Positions 12,310-24,430 are shown, numbered from the stretch's first letter. The stretch is 64,000 nucleotides of DNA from Ammopiptanthus mongolicus (GCA_039655645.1 CM077345.1:26922913-26986912), one strand, 5' to 3'. The notes: a model not told the origin generated them from the letters alone. Numbers and translations: made by a program.

Positions 12310-13949
12310 CCCATGTTCATGGCAATTCAGGACTTATCACCCTAAGGATCAAATCATTGGCAAACCAAATGATAGAGTCCGGACAAGGTCAACCTTCAGA
12401 GGACAAGCTGATTCAACCTTCATCTCTGAATTGGAACCAAAGTTAGTGGACGAAGCCTTAATGGATGAGTATTGGATCCTCGCTATGCAAGAGGAGCTCA
12501 ACCAGTTTCAGAGTAGTGACGTTAGGATGCTGGTTCCTCTGCCAAAGGATAACTCTGTCATCCAAACCAAGTGAGTCTATCGAAACAAACTGGACGAAGA
12601 TGGCAAAGTCGTAAGGAATAAAGCAAGGTTAGTTGCTCAAGGCTACTCACAAGAGTAAGGTATTGATTATACTAAAAATTTTGCTCCTGTAGTTAGACTA
12701 GAAGCCATACGCATTTCACTCTTATATGCTGCACATCATAACATCATGCTTTACCAAATAGATGTAAAATGTGCTTTTTTAAATGGTTTTGTTAATGAAG
12801 AAGTATATGTTGTACAACCACCTGGTTTTGAGGATCAAAACCACCCTGAGCAAGCTTAAGAAAGATTTATATGGACTCAAACAAGCTCCTAGAGCTTGGT
12901 ATGAGAGACTCAGCACCTTCTTAATGGAGAATGGTTTCTCAAGAGGAAAAGTGGATACAACTCTTTTCAGAAAATCTAATAAAAAGGATTATTGTTGCTC
13001 AGATTTACGTTGATGATATAATATTTGGTACAACTGATGAATCTCTTTGCCAAGATTTTTCTAAGCTTATGAAGAAGGAATTTGAAATGAGTATGATGGG
13101 AGAACTAAAATTCTTCCTTGGACTTCAAGTAAACAAACATCGGTCGGAGTGTACATTCATCAGACGAAGTACACAAAGGTGCTTCTGAAACGCTTCAAAT
13201 TGGATGATTGCAAACCAATGAATACCCTAATGCATCCAACGTCCGTACTCAACAAAGATGACAAAGATAAAAAGGTAGACCAAAAGGTATACAGAGGTAT
13301 GATTGTTTCCCTCTTATATCTAACTGCGTTTAGACCTAACATCATGTTTAGTGTTTGTTTATGTACTCGATTTCAATCTAATCCAAGAGAGTTTCATCTC
13401 TCAGCAGTTAAAAGAATCTTTAGATATCTTAAAGGTTCTACTAATCTGGGTTTGTTGTATAAGAGATTTGATGAATATAGATTAGTTGGTTTCTGTGATG
13501 CTGACTATGCTGGAGACAGAATAGAATGAAAGAGCACCAGTGGAGGTTGTCACTTTATTGGAGCCAACTTTGTCTCATGGTCAAGCAAAAGGCAAAGCAC
13601 AATTGCCTTATCAACTGCTGAAGCTGAATACATTGCTGCTGCAAGCTGCTGCTGACAACATCTATGGATTAAGCATCAGTTGGAAGACTACGATGTATAA
13701 GTGAGTAACATTCCAATAATGTGTGATTACACAACTGCTATTAACTTGTCAAAAAATCCCATATTGCATTCTAGAGCAAAACATATAAAAATCAAACATC
13801 ATTTCATTAGAGATTATGTGCAAAAAGGAATAATTGATATTCAATTTGTTGATACTAACCATCAATGGGCAAATATCTTCACCAAATCTCTAGTTGAAGA
13901 TAGATTCAGATTCATAAGAAAACATCTAAACATGCATTTCATTGATTAA
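12310..13949 (+). pseudogene. SIRE-type reverse transcriptase and RNase H
   Basis: RT fragments include MQEELNQFQSSDVRMLVPLP at about 12487, a region ending CAFLNG near 12785, LYGLKQAPRAWYERLSTFL at about 12868-12924, and the catalytic YVDDIIFG at 13006-13029. The RT end and RNase H follow at 13149-13529 (YLKGSTNLGLLY, FCDADYAGD) and 13560-13949 (LSTAEAEYIAAA, DYTTAINLSKNPILHSRAKH). The stop at 13947-13949 is near the usual end of the polyprotein. The frame changes several times; stops are present at 12298, 12655, 12857, 13187 and 13527. Confidence 0.87.
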
Positions 13950-14341
13950 TCATGAGTCCAATGCATGCATCCAATATTTGTTTTAGTCCAATATATGTGA
14001 GTTCAATGTATATGTTGCTTGTTTCGTCCATTACATTAATTGAACTAAATCTTTGTCGAAAGGCAAATTTAATTCACATTCCCTAACTGAGTCAGTTTTG
14101 TTTTTCATAATTACAAAACCGCTTTTTACAGTTTCATAGTCTGGAACGTTGTCAGTCATTTAATGCACACCGCCTCACCTCTTTTCTTTTCTTTTAAACT
14201 TTCCTTTTGAAAATACGAACCATTTTCTCGTCTATATAGCCTTATTTCGAAAAAGGAAGAACCTTTACAATCTCTTCAACTTCATCTTTTTCTCTTTCTT
14301 TGAAAAACCCTCCCTTGCGAAAAAGCTCTCTTTTTGAAACA
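13950..14341 (+). other. Spacer between SIRE pol and extra ORF
   Basis: Non-coding. It holds repeated CCAATATATG/CAATGTATATG words near 13975-14010 and a TATATAGCC at 14232-14240 about 100 bases before the extra-ORF start. This could be a TATA box for a separate transcript, but nothing else supports that. Confidence 0.35.
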
Positions 14342-16865
14342 ATGGCATCTTCACCTTCTGTTTTTGCTCTTGTAAAAGGCAAAGGAAAGTCCATCAATGC
14401 TGACAATGCTGTTATCATAGTGGAATCAAAGTTTGATCTAGGGTTTTTTGCTCAGCATGGGATAGACATTGCTCCCTACATTGAAGCCGCTGGATGGCTT
14501 AGCTTCTTTGAAGGATCTCCGGTGATTTATCCGGCTTTGGTTAGAGAGTTACGGAAGAATCCCACCATCTCAGCAAGGGAAATCAAGAATAATGTTCTTG
14601 ACACTGAGGTCATTGTATCTGAGGCCACTATTTCAAATGCTATTGGGTGTCCTCAGAGCGGAATGACGTGTGAAGACGAATGAGAAGAAGCTCTGGGTGG
14701 CACTGAGGCCATAAAAGGATGTCTCTTGAAAAATCTCTCAGCCAAACTGATAAGTTCCAAGATGAGAGATCAAGCTAAGGTTTTGCATCAAATCCTCAAC
14801 AAATCCATCATTAACAAAGCTAGCTATAAGGAATCTGTGTTCAAACTACATCAATTTTGCTTGGTAAATTTGTTGCTGGAAAGACAAGTGAATTTGCCTC
14901 ACTTGTTATTCATGAACTTCAAATCCAACATTCAAGGGTCTGACAAGAACACAACTATACCCTATGCTGCTTTGCTGTCAAAGATTTTCGAACAACATCA
15001 GGTGCATGACACCTTGCTATCCTTCACAACTAATGACAAGATCAAGTATTTTGGCACGAACAAAATTGATCATCTGATTCAACCTATCTTTGGAAAACAA
15101 AGTGTGATGAAGATGAGCTTGGATTGTCTTCAAAAGTCCAAGAAGGAAGGTAAACAGAAAGGCATCCGAAAGGATCAGATGCAAGATGTTGAAGAACCAT
15201 CTGATTAAGCTATCTTAGTTGAACCTGTTGTTCGTCCAACAGTTGAGCAAGTCTCTGGTCATCCATCTGCTCTTTCTGTCTAGAAGAAGAGAAAAAGAAA
15301 ATCGGTCCTTCAGTCTATTCCAGAAGACGAAGATGATGATAACGAACCAATTGCTAAGGTAATAAAGGGAAAAGGAGATAAACCTCGGTCCAGGCAACCT
15401 CTAAGGACAAGGTCCACAAGGTCTAAAACAAAATGTAACACTGAATCTCAAACTCCTTTAGTTGTTACACCCAAGTCTGATCAACCTGACATGATTGACC
15501 TTTCTCCCTCACCATCCGAACCTCCCCACACCCTTCATAAGAAACAACTAACCCCTAACCTACACTGACATGTGTTTTGTTTGTCCTATCCCAGCCCTTG
15601 TACATGATGACACCACCATCGTACCCTCTCGACCACATTACACCTACCCAGAATATGAATATGAACCCGAAATCTTACCACCCTCTCCCAGCTACATACC
15701 TCACCCTTTTACACCGTCCAACCCCTTCCCAATGAGAGCTAGACCTCCCTTGGACCACTTCCCATTGACTTAGGCCAAAAGAGGTTTCCTCCAAGTAAAA
15801 TCTATCCAAATCTCATAATGGACAAGAAGATTCAGTGGTGCCACTATAATGTGGATCGTCGTATCATTCCTCCCAATGAGCATAAGATGAAATGGGATTC
15901 TATTGAGCAGAAAAGGTCCAGAACCTATGGTCTGAAGAAATTCATTTTGGACAGAAATGTGAAATTCATTCCTAGCCATCCGTCCAAATGGAAGGAGTAC
16001 TCAAACATTAGGGATCTCATTCCTTACTATGCCATAAGAAAGGAATGAGAGATGCCTCAGCAAGTGAAGATTCTGCACAACCTTCCTAAAAGATTTTGGA
16101 AGCTAAAGGAAAATGTCGTAGTTGGAGTAGTTCCTCCAAGAGCATGTCCACAGATTCCCATGCTAGATATGAACAAGGATAAGGATGCTAGGAAACGACT
16201 GAACAAGGATGTGAAGCCAACTCATACTTCTTTTGCTCCAATGTTCTGGAGAAGACCAAGAGACAATACAGATGTACACCCTCTCTGTTTGAAGTAACTG
16301 ATATGTAAAAATGGAGACAATGATGCTAGAACTGTCTAGGAAAGCCATGTTTGGAAGTGCACAGCTGAAGCATCATCTTCTAGGATGTATGAAGAAGAAA
16401 AATCTGAAACTCCCACCGTCCATGGGAAATACAAGATCTCAGATGTCACTTTCATGATCCTGAGTGATGATATCTTTGGGATTCCTTTGTATCCAATCGA
16501 TATTGAAGAAGTGGACGATGCTCCCTAGATTGAACCGGTTGTTGAAGAACCTCAAGTCGAGCCTGTCCAAGTATCTTCGGAAGATACTGATAACATAGAG
16601 GTTGTCTATACGGATCCCCGTCCAAAAGAGCCTATTGAGCAAGTTGTGGACTCAGAGAAAGAATGCTCTAAGTCTCAACCAATACCTCTTTCTGTGGTGC
16701 ACCCTTTTGATCCCTCTCTGTCTCAAGCTTTGAGTGTAATTCCTGATCAACGGAATCCTGAGGCAACAAAGGCCACTGCTGAGAGATCAATCTCTACTAT
16801 CCTTCTAGAATTCCAAGATTTTGTTCAACGGTCCATTGAAGCCACTAATGCAGCGCTACTGCAAA
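14342..16865 (+). pseudogene. SIRE-type extra ORF downstream of pol (about 840 codons, several stops)
   Basis: Starts at ATG 14342 (MASSPSVFALVKGKGKSI). Most of it stays in one frame to 16865, with in-frame stops at about 14681, 15206, 15280, 16046 and 16294 and one stretch (15540-15780) in another frame. The N-terminal ~110 residues (FFAQHGIDIAPYIEAAGWLS, VIVSEATISNAIGCP) recall the plant 'putative transposon protein' domain often found in such extra ORFs; the middle is basic (KKRKRKS, RSRQPLRTRSTRSKTK), then proline-rich. The C-terminus (PLSVVHPFDPSLSQAL, LLEFQDFVQRSIEATNAALLQ) is helical. In SIRE elements the ORF at this place was called env-like; I see no signal peptide or clear membrane segment. 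Function unknown. Confidence 0.7.
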
Positions 16866-17960
16866 AGCGGGCGCAAAATAAAAATGATAAACAACAAAAA
16901 ACATACGACACACGTTACGAAAAAAGTGACAATCAGAGTCCAGCGCACATAAAAGATAACTATGTATAGGTACATGCATAACTGGCCCCATCAGTAGGGC
17001 AGTCATATGGTAAACATACAAACAAATTGTACATAAAAACTGAAGAGATAAACGAGATACATATAGAGAACTCAAAAACTCACAAAAAGCTCGTCAGCTC
17101 TCCCCACCCATCTCAAAATACAACAAAATCACCACACCTCACAGACCTAAAGTGGACACACTGGCAGTATCATGTCCTCAGCGACGTGGATATCTGGAAC
17201 TACCTTGTTCCTTGCCACATGTACGCCTATAGACCCGCAAAGGTACATACTCAGACGAGGAACTAAACACAACAACTCTGCATCAGCAGTACGTCCACAG
17301 GTACTGCTCGAATCTTCTTTGATGGTCGCGCAGTACAAATCCTCTCCTGCTCGTAACGTGAGATGACGCTGGCACGACCCACATAAAGTTCCACTCGTGC
17401 TGCCTCGATGGGTGACACATCTAGATGAAAGAAAGAAATTGTGTCACTCTATAAGGTCCGACTATGTCCTCTGTAGTTCGATCAAAGCTTCTAAACAGCA
17501 AGCTAACAGGCCCCGTGAAGACTGTCAGGAACGTCGAGGGGTCCACCTGCCACCCTCGATCATTATGGTAGATGATCTCAAGGTTCCCCAGCACCGGCAT
17601 CCGTGGTGCTTCCTGGATGAACGAGTGTGATCTCGGGTCCATCCACGTCCTCAACTGGCTCGTCATCTTCACGCAAATGAAACAACAGAAACAAACATAC
17701 ATACAAACAGATAGGAAGATAAGAATATTATGTCAAGCTAACGGGATAAGGGCAAAAACAGCATAGAAACACATAGAGCATGTAGCACATAGAATACATA
17801 GCATACATGCGACAAATAATGCATACAGACAATCATCTCACAAATCATACATACGCAGGCAACCATCTCCAAACAGTTCTCTCACTCAGATCAATCCTCT
17901 ATTTGGATACTAATCACATGCAGCATGTCAGCCGAATCACTCAACACAAAAAAGAGCAAA
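16866..17960. other. Foreign sequence of uncertain origin interrupting the SIRE element
   Basis: The extra ORF ends abruptly at AALLQ and the sequence changes character. On the minus strand there is a 93-codon open frame (17702-17421) beginning MTSQLRTWMDPRSHSF and a further segment at 17338-17147; I do not recognise either. The base composition resembles the minus-strand gypsy LTR at 20085-21800, and this may be that LTR's other end, split by the SIRE LTR at 18108. A comparison with 51700-52378 reverse-complemented would decide. Confidence 0.4.
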
Positions 17961-18090
17961 TATCATAAACAACAAAGGTGGTTAATCAAAGTATTGAGAA
18001 AAAATAGCAAATTACCATCTATGTATTACATAGGGGGAGAAAGGTCATAAAGAGAACATATATTTATATATTTGCTAAGTATTTGTCACC

Positions 18091-18107
18091 ATAAGAAAGG
18101 GGGAGAA
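18091..18107 (+). promoter_or_regulatory. Polypurine tract of the SIRE-type LTR
   Basis: AAGAAAGGGGGAGAA stands directly before the TGTGAACC start of the LTR. A second GGGGGAGAAAGG lies at about 18032-18043. Such purine runs prime plus-strand DNA synthesis and show that the following LTR is a 3' LTR, not a 5' one. Confidence 0.7.
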
Positions 18108-20078
18108 TGTGAACCATATTTCTATATAGGTTTTGATTTTGCAAATAGCGTATTAAAGAGGAGAACACATTTTGATGTTGTCAAATAATATATCATTGTA
18201 CTAAGCTTGAATGGATTATATACATGTGTTACATGATTAATATGATTTATTAGTATATACACATGTGACAAATACTTGATATATGTATTTGATTAAATGG
18301 CATAGAAATTAAATTTGATACTATTATTAAATGCCAAAGGAACATTGAATATTAAGAAGTAATGTGATGATCAATCATTTATAAATGACAAATATATTAT
18401 TGATATTATTTGATCACATTTAAATAAAGACATAAGAAATATTAATTGGGATATTATCTTAAAATATGTCTTTATATGATATATGGCTTTATGCACGTAT
18501 TTAAATGAGCAGTATACTATATCTTGAACTAATATATTCCATGAGAATTATCATAGAAAAGTTCAGGTGAAAGCAAAGCAATAAAGTCAAATGGAGTAAA
18601 GAGTAAGATTCAAGATCAATCACGATCACCAAGATTGATAGAAGAAATGTCAAAGAGATTGAAGAGAAAATTTGTTAAAGACATTTCCTTGAAGAATGTG
18701 AAGAAGATCAAGAATTCAAGACCAAAAGTTATGGTCTTCAAAGATAGTCATATAGAAGGGTCTTAGAATTTAATGTAAGGTATGAGAAGGTGATAGTGGC
18801 TCAAGTTTTCTAAAAAGATGTTTTTCAAAATTGTTTTTAAAATTGTTTTTATCAAAAGTGTTTTTGAAAAATATATTTGGTTTCCCTTTTGTTTGAAAAA
18901 GGTTCATCTTTGAAAGATGTTTATGGGAAACAATAATCGATTAGGATAATCGATTATGGTCAGTCTGTGTTTCAACGTGAAAAATGTTTTTGACTGACAA
19001 CAAAGGTATAATGATTAGGATAATCGATTATGACCATTTACAAAACTGAGTGGTTTCTACAGAGAAGCCTTAATCGATTAGGATAATAGATTATGCATGT
19101 TTTATTGAAAATCCCAATTATGGCAGAAAAGCCGGAATCGATTATGAACATATGATAATCGATTATGACGCACTTAAATGAGAAAATTTCATTTCTTTAT
19201 CTGCTACATTTATGGCTTCAACGGCTAGTTTTTCAAATTGTTTTATCAGAAAAGGAATTAGTTTTTATTAATAAAACTTCCTTTTAAATTCCTAATTACC
19301 ATATTTCAAAAGCCTATAAAATATCTTGAGAGCTTTTGAGAGAGTTGAGAGAGAGAGAGAGGGAGAGAGAGACAGAGCGCTAACACTTTGAACCAATCTT
19401 TTTCTACTTTTTCTCTTCTATTTTGAAAAACACTCGAGCCATTGTTACACTTTGATTATCATAAGTTCTTGACTGTATTTGTTGCACATAGTTGTGCTAT
19501 GTTCTTCAAGTTGATTATCCGCACTATTGTGAGTGCATTATATTGGTAAGAGTCAAACGACTCAAACCATTTCTTTGAGTATCAACGTGCTCTAAGGTTG
19601 CCAGCACCTGTTAAGCTTGGTTAAGGCTCTGTCACTATGGGAGGTTATATCCCTGGTCTGTGAGGAGTGCTCAAAAGGTTACAAGCACCTTTTAAGCTTG
19701 TGGTTATTTGAGGCTCTTTCACTGGGGGAAGTGATATCTCTGGTCTGTGAGGAGTGCTATGTTATTGTGAAGGTTACAATCACCTGTTAAGCTTGGTTTT
19801 GTAAAACGGTTGCAAGCACCAGTTAAGTTTGTCTTTATAGTGTAACAAAATCCCACAGGTGGAGTGGGGACCGATCTAGGCCACTGGCGGTGCGTAGCCG
19901 AACCAGGATAAAATCCTTGTGTCGTGCTTTTCTTCCTTCACCTTTTTATATTGTATTTAAACAAATTATTTTCCGCTGCAAATTCTGTTTAAATTTATAA
20001 AAGGTTTTTTACTGTACAAAAAGTTTTCATTTTTATTTCAAAACCCAATTCACCCCCTTTTGGGTATTGGTTGCCACA
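18108..20078 (+). repeat. SIRE-type 3' LTR, about 1.97 kb
   Basis: Opens TGTGAACC and probably closes GGTTGCCACA, which match each other in inverted form. No primer binding site follows. It has the pyrimidine-flanked end of SIRE LTRs (AATTCACCCCCTTTTGGG at about 20050). A GA-rich microsatellite is at 19345-19377. The AATCGATTA cluster at 18932-19170 is annotated separately. Boundaries come from sequence features alone because no second copy is in the window. Confidence 0.6.
18932..19170. repeat. Cluster of AATCGATTA palindromes
   Basis: The perfect 12-base palindrome ATAATCGATTAT or a variant with one change occurs about seven times in 240 bases (near 18934, 18947, 19011, 19020, 19071, 19083, 19135 and 19155), often as the pair TAATCGATTAGGATAATCGA. 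Comparable clusters are familiar from legume LTRs. A regulatory role is possible but not shown. Confidence 0.75.
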
Positions 20079-20084
20079 GCCAAC

Positions 20085-21800
20085 AAGTTCCACACAATAA
20101 CAAGAGTTAGTTTGTCCAGGAAATCGAACCGCTCGCCGTTACCAATAAGAGTGCTCTCCTCTTCCACACGGGAACTGGGTGTCTTAGTCACCTCGGAACG
20201 TTAGCCTATAACTTGGAATAATTCAGGGATTAGTCGAGATAACCAGACTTGATCAGGCATCACGACATGATAGGAGCAACCCCATCCATCACTGTAGATT
20301 GGTCCCGAGTCTGGTTACATCCCCAAGGCCACACAGATCGCCCCTTCCGCTTTCCGTACACGCACTCAGGTACAACTAACCTCGCATGATAATGGAAGCC
20401 CATACTACCGTCATACTGCCCATCACTTGGCCACTATGATATGCAACAAACATACTCAACGACCTGATACCGAATCCTCGCGCCTAATACTCAGAAATCC
20501 AATTCTGATGCCTCGCATCAACACGGCCACCGCCACCGCCACAATGCCACGCTTAACAGAACAACATCAGCAGAACCATCCACGATATCAACTCGGTCAC
20601 ACAACAGCTCACAGCCACTTGGCAACACAACAGGCATACAGCCACAACATAGCATATGCAACAATGATAACAACAGCTAACATAACATATGCAGCATACC
20701 AAGCAGGCCAAGTAAACATATAGGCACATAGACAGGTATCACCAACATCAGAATCAACACAGTATAATCTTAACGGTGATAGCCCAAAATAAGCTAAACC
20801 TAGAGTTTAGGTACTTTTTCAGGGCTCAACCTCTAGTAGGGTTTAAGGTTCTCCTACACACAAACAGATACACTATATTATTCTTGCCTTCCCGACGACA
20901 GCAGTAATCTTTCTCCCCACTACCTAAAAGCAAGCATGCGATCACGAACGCAACGATCACGCCACCACCACCAAGCTCGCAGCCATCACTAAGAACAGCC
21001 ACGAGGACTCTACCAGCTCGCACGATCACGATCATGAACTTTTCCCTAATCATGGGACCAACACATAGGCAATAGTGTTAACCCTAGGGCAACCTCAAAA
21101 CCAAATAAAAGAGAAAGGAAACTTGAAGAACGTGAAGAACACTAAAGTCGACGTGCAAGGGATTCGAGTTTACCTTGAGCGAAACGAGAAATCAATCTGG
21201 TGAAATCAAAGGAAACTTCGTCACGATCACTCCGGTGTAGTCAAAATCTCAATCCGATGCTCCGAAGTTTCGATAACTTGATCTCTCTCTTTAAGAACTC
21301 TGTTTCTCTCTCTAGACACAGGGGAAATGCTCTGGTTTTCCAAAATTTCGTGCAAGTGTGAAAATGAAAGTGGAAACACCACATAAGGTTCCTGGTCAGC
21401 ACACTTTAGCATGCTGTTTTTGCACATCTAAGCATGCCCACGCTTGAGCGTGGGGTTTCTCCACCCTTGAGCATGGAGCCTCGTCCACTCCGCCTTCTCC
21501 AGGACCTGACACGTGTCCCACATGTATCAGAACTCACACCAGCCGGCAAACAACGTGGCACGCTTGAGCGGCTTGAGTGGGGACTCTTCCCACACTTGAG
21601 CGTTCTGCTCAGTTGGGAAGAGACTTCCAAACCTGTGACTTCCCTCGTTTCTCGTGTTACGTCTTAAGCACTTCCAATAGGATTCAAGCCTATTCTTAAG
21701 CTTCCACCTTAAACTAAAACATAATCAATCACACAATCAACCAAAGCCCTAATCAAGATTATCTCACTTGATTAGAGTTACGGAAACTAGGGATGTTACA
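20085..21800 (-). mobile_element. Ty3/gypsy LTR fragment, minus strand
   Basis: The reverse complement matches the solo LTR at 49981-52378. It begins TGTAACATCCC at 21800 and carries the same landmarks: CGCTTGAGCGTG palindromes (21434-21600), the GTGATTAGGG block (about 21040), the CCTACTAGAGGTTGAGCCCT block (about 20824-20845) and the TCGTGATGCCTGATCA region (about 20255). The left end at about 20085 abuts the SIRE LTR, so the last quarter of the LTR is missing or lies at 16866-17960. The 98-codon ORF at 20427-20723 is low-complexity and not a gene. Confidence 0.75.
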
Positions 21801-22480
21801 TTCCCTTTTTACTCAAATCCTTTTGATTAAATCAATTAGTGAGTTTTTGTAAACACTAGTAATGTGTTGAGTATTGAAATCATTTTTCATCCTTTAAACA
21901 TATAGTGAAAACCGAATTGTTCTCATTCTTTGGAATGAGTTTGTATTTTTGAAAAACTTGTTTCCTTTGACTTTTAAAACACCATTGACTCACTTTCAAA
22001 CTTTGGTTGAAAATCAAAACATTTTTGAAGTCTACAACCCTAGCATTGCTGAAACCCCATAGTCCATTTTAGGTTAAAAATTGTTTATTGTTTTTCTTAA
22101 TTTCTATGATCATTAGACCACTTAAGGATCACTTAAACACATTAGTTTCAAAAAATTAATGTTTCCTCCCTCACCAACACTCACATGGCCGAACCTCCCA
22201 CAAGGAAATGGTGAAGTTTCACTTCACAAATCATCTCAAAATCAAATATGTTATACAATGCAATATAGTGAACAATATAAGAAGCGTATTCAAGAATCGC
22301 CATAACAAATCCTACTTTGACCAAATTCAAACAAGGGATTTCACCAACAAAACTCATTTTCATCATGCAAATAGCATAGAAAGCACATAAACACACAAGC
22401 TAGACTATTACAAACCAAGAAACATAATAAACCAACTAACAAGGAGGTGAACCCTTTTTACACATAGGATTTCCATTCTA
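21801..22480. other. Unresolved non-coding sequence
   Basis: No ORF with a recognisable domain. The phrase ATGGCCGAACCTCCC near 22184 resembles AAGTGGCCGAACCCTAG in the Tekay LTR (about 6750), and the TTTTGAAAA words near 21950-22040 also recall that LTR. A Tekay-family LTR remnant is the best guess, unproven. Confidence 0.35.
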
Positions 22481-22599
22481 ACATATTGTTTTTTTTAAAT
22501 AAGGTTTAAGACATAAGTTAAGAATGATTGAAGGTTGGATAATGTTCCATATGGCTTTAGGAGGCTATGATCCAACTTTGAGAGAATTTGGCCTCGGAA

Positions 22600-24430
22600 C
22601 GAGCTTAGAGAGTGCAAAAACATGAAAGAACGGGTCAAATCAGTACCCAACGTTTGGACGTTAAGAAAGCCCACGCACAAACATTGGCCGTTGACGCTCA
22701 TGCATAGGGTAGGTGCACGTCAAAGCGTGGAAGGGTGTACGCGTGGTGGTACGCGTGTCAGTTTGAATGCGCGCGTGGCAAGAGACATGGTGACTAGCGC
22801 ACGACGCTCAAACGTGGAGAAAGCCCATGCTCAAGCGTACCCATGCTTAAGCGTGGAGATTCTGCACTCTCAAGCATGCACAACTGAGTGGGAAAAATAA
22901 AAAGTTTTCTCCCATTTCTGACATGCATGAAAACTCTTATTTTCCAGAGCTAAAACACAGTAGAGAGAGAGAAAGAAAGCTTGGATTGAGGAGGATCAAA
23001 GCTTTGTAACACAATTCCGATTATGCCAGGACGATCGTGGCAACATATTCTTCAGATTCGACTGATTAGTTTCTCGATTCCTCGAAGGTAAGCTCGAATC
23101 TGTAGCATGTCGATACGTCGATATTCATGTTCTTCAAGCTTTTCCTCGAATCTTTCTTGATTTTGAGTTGCCCTAGGTTTAACAATGTTGCTTGTATGTA
23201 GTTCCCGTGATTAGGGCAAAGTTCGAGGACGTGGTGAAGTTAGTGGCTAGAGGAGATGGTGTGGCTGAGAAGTGTTGGTGGTGAGGCTGTGAGATTCTTC
23301 GTGGAGGTGGTGCCTTGGTAGAGACCGTGAGCTCGTGATCATGTTCGCGAAATCATTTTCAGGTGAAGAGGAAGAAACTTCAATTATCGGGGGAAATGGG
23401 CATAGGGTATAATTGTTGGCATGTGTAGAGATCCTCAAACCCTACTAGTGGTTGAGTAACCGACAACACCTAACTTACATTGGTGACTACGTGGAGTGGT
23501 ACCTATCTAACGTGTAGGCATTGTAGATCTATCACCGATAGGATAGTCTATGATATTTGTTGATCAAGGATGCATGCCTACGTGTTGTAGTTGATAACAT
23601 GCTTAAATGATGTCGTTTGCTGATGTCTTATGTGATGCTAAGTAAGATGCACTAATATGCTTATTATGATAACATGATAACTTGATGTTTTGATATGCTT
23701 GCAATTATGACATGTTATTTTGCTATGAACTGTTGATATGCTTGTGGATGATCTGATCTTGGTTGAGTTTGGAGATGGTTGGTGTGATGTTAGACCCATA
23801 GGATAATTGATAATATCCGGCTAGTAGATTAAGCAAGTTGATTTAAGGTAATGGCGGCTCTCACAGTTGGAGAGTGACATCCTCACAGTTAGAGGATGTG
23901 GAGCCCTAAGACGTTGATCATGTTGTTGTTGAAGTGTCGTTAAGATGCTACGTGCATACGTTGAGTACGAACTAGTTGGCGATGGATGAATAACCATGGC
24001 ATTTGCATTGTTGTGGTGAAAAGCTGCGTGTACAGTTGCAACAACAGTTTGAGTGGTTGTCACACGAGGTTGGTATTCGAGGTGGACATTCCAAACCGAC
24101 CAAGATAAATGACCTCACAGTTGGAAGGATGCGGGTGCTTTCTCACATTTGGAGAACTTCTTAGGTCTTCTCACAGTTGGAGAGGCTTGAGGAGGTAGTG
24201 CTCCTGGCAGTTGGAGGAACCACTGTTGCACTATCTTGGGATCTCAAGAAGCGGTTACCTGAACTACCAACTCGAAGTCCTCACAGTTGGAGACAACATT
24301 CTTACTTTAGAGAATAGCCACTCTCACAGTTGGAGACTAGTTTCTCATTCCTCGCAGTTAGAGGATGACCATTGCATTCCCATTTCTAAGAATACATGTT
24401 GTAGAATTGGCCAATCACACATGTAGACCA
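22600..24430 (+). mobile_element. Ty3/gypsy LTR fragment, plus strand (same family as 49981-52378)
   Basis: Shares with the solo LTR at 49981-52378 the series of near-palindromic CAAGCGT words (22640-22870), the AGAGAGAGAAAG stretch (about 22960), CCGTGATTAGGGCAAAG (about 23210) and the CCTCAAACCCTACTAGTGGTTGAG block (about 23432). It lies inverted with respect to 20085-21800. Neither terminus is clear and the last part of the LTR is missing. A block of about nine CTCACAGTTGGAG repeats is expanded here compared with the one related word in the solo LTR. Confidence 0.65.
23853..24366 (+). repeat. Interspersed CTCACAGTTGGAG minirepeats
   Basis: About nine copies of CTCACAGTTGGAG or close variants, near 23856, 23880, 24111, 24141, 24168, 24205, 24281, 24313 and 24345, separated by 12-220 bases of unrelated sequence. 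The solo LTR at 49981 has only CCGAGAGTTGGAGCGGGG at this place (about 51588). Confidence 0.75.

Larger units (their letters stand above)
8969..20078 (+). mobile_element. Ty1/copia SIRE-type element, decayed and interrupted
   Basis: Copia order (gag, protease, integrase, RT, RNase H), followed by a long extra ORF and an LTR preceded by a purine tract. The very long gag with two zinc knuckles and the additional ORF after RNase H are features of the SIRE/Maximus lineage. Its start lies upstream of the window, separated by the Tekay insertion. 16866-17960 does not fit the element and looks foreign. It is possible that 18108-20078 belongs to another SIRE copy; continuity across 16866-17960 is inference. 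Confidence 0.75.

Noticed and set aside
14342..14683. Extra ORF as a host gene or a true envelope gene
   Set aside because: Position directly after copia RNase H in the same strand, a second copy next to other element sequence, and no signal peptide or membrane segment point to a retrotransposon accessory ORF.
18108..20078. SIRE-type LTR as a solo LTR
   Set aside because: A purine tract precedes it, and GAGAA on the left does not match GCCAA on the right, so no target duplication supports a solo LTR.
20427..20723. 98-codon ORF with T, A and H-rich sequence
   Set aside because: It lies antisense in a gypsy LTR fragment and is low-complexity; the related solo LTR has no corresponding frame.
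20085..24430. Opposed gypsy LTR pieces as the two ends of one element
   Set aside because: LTRs of one element are direct repeats; these are inverted and no internal coding region lies between them.
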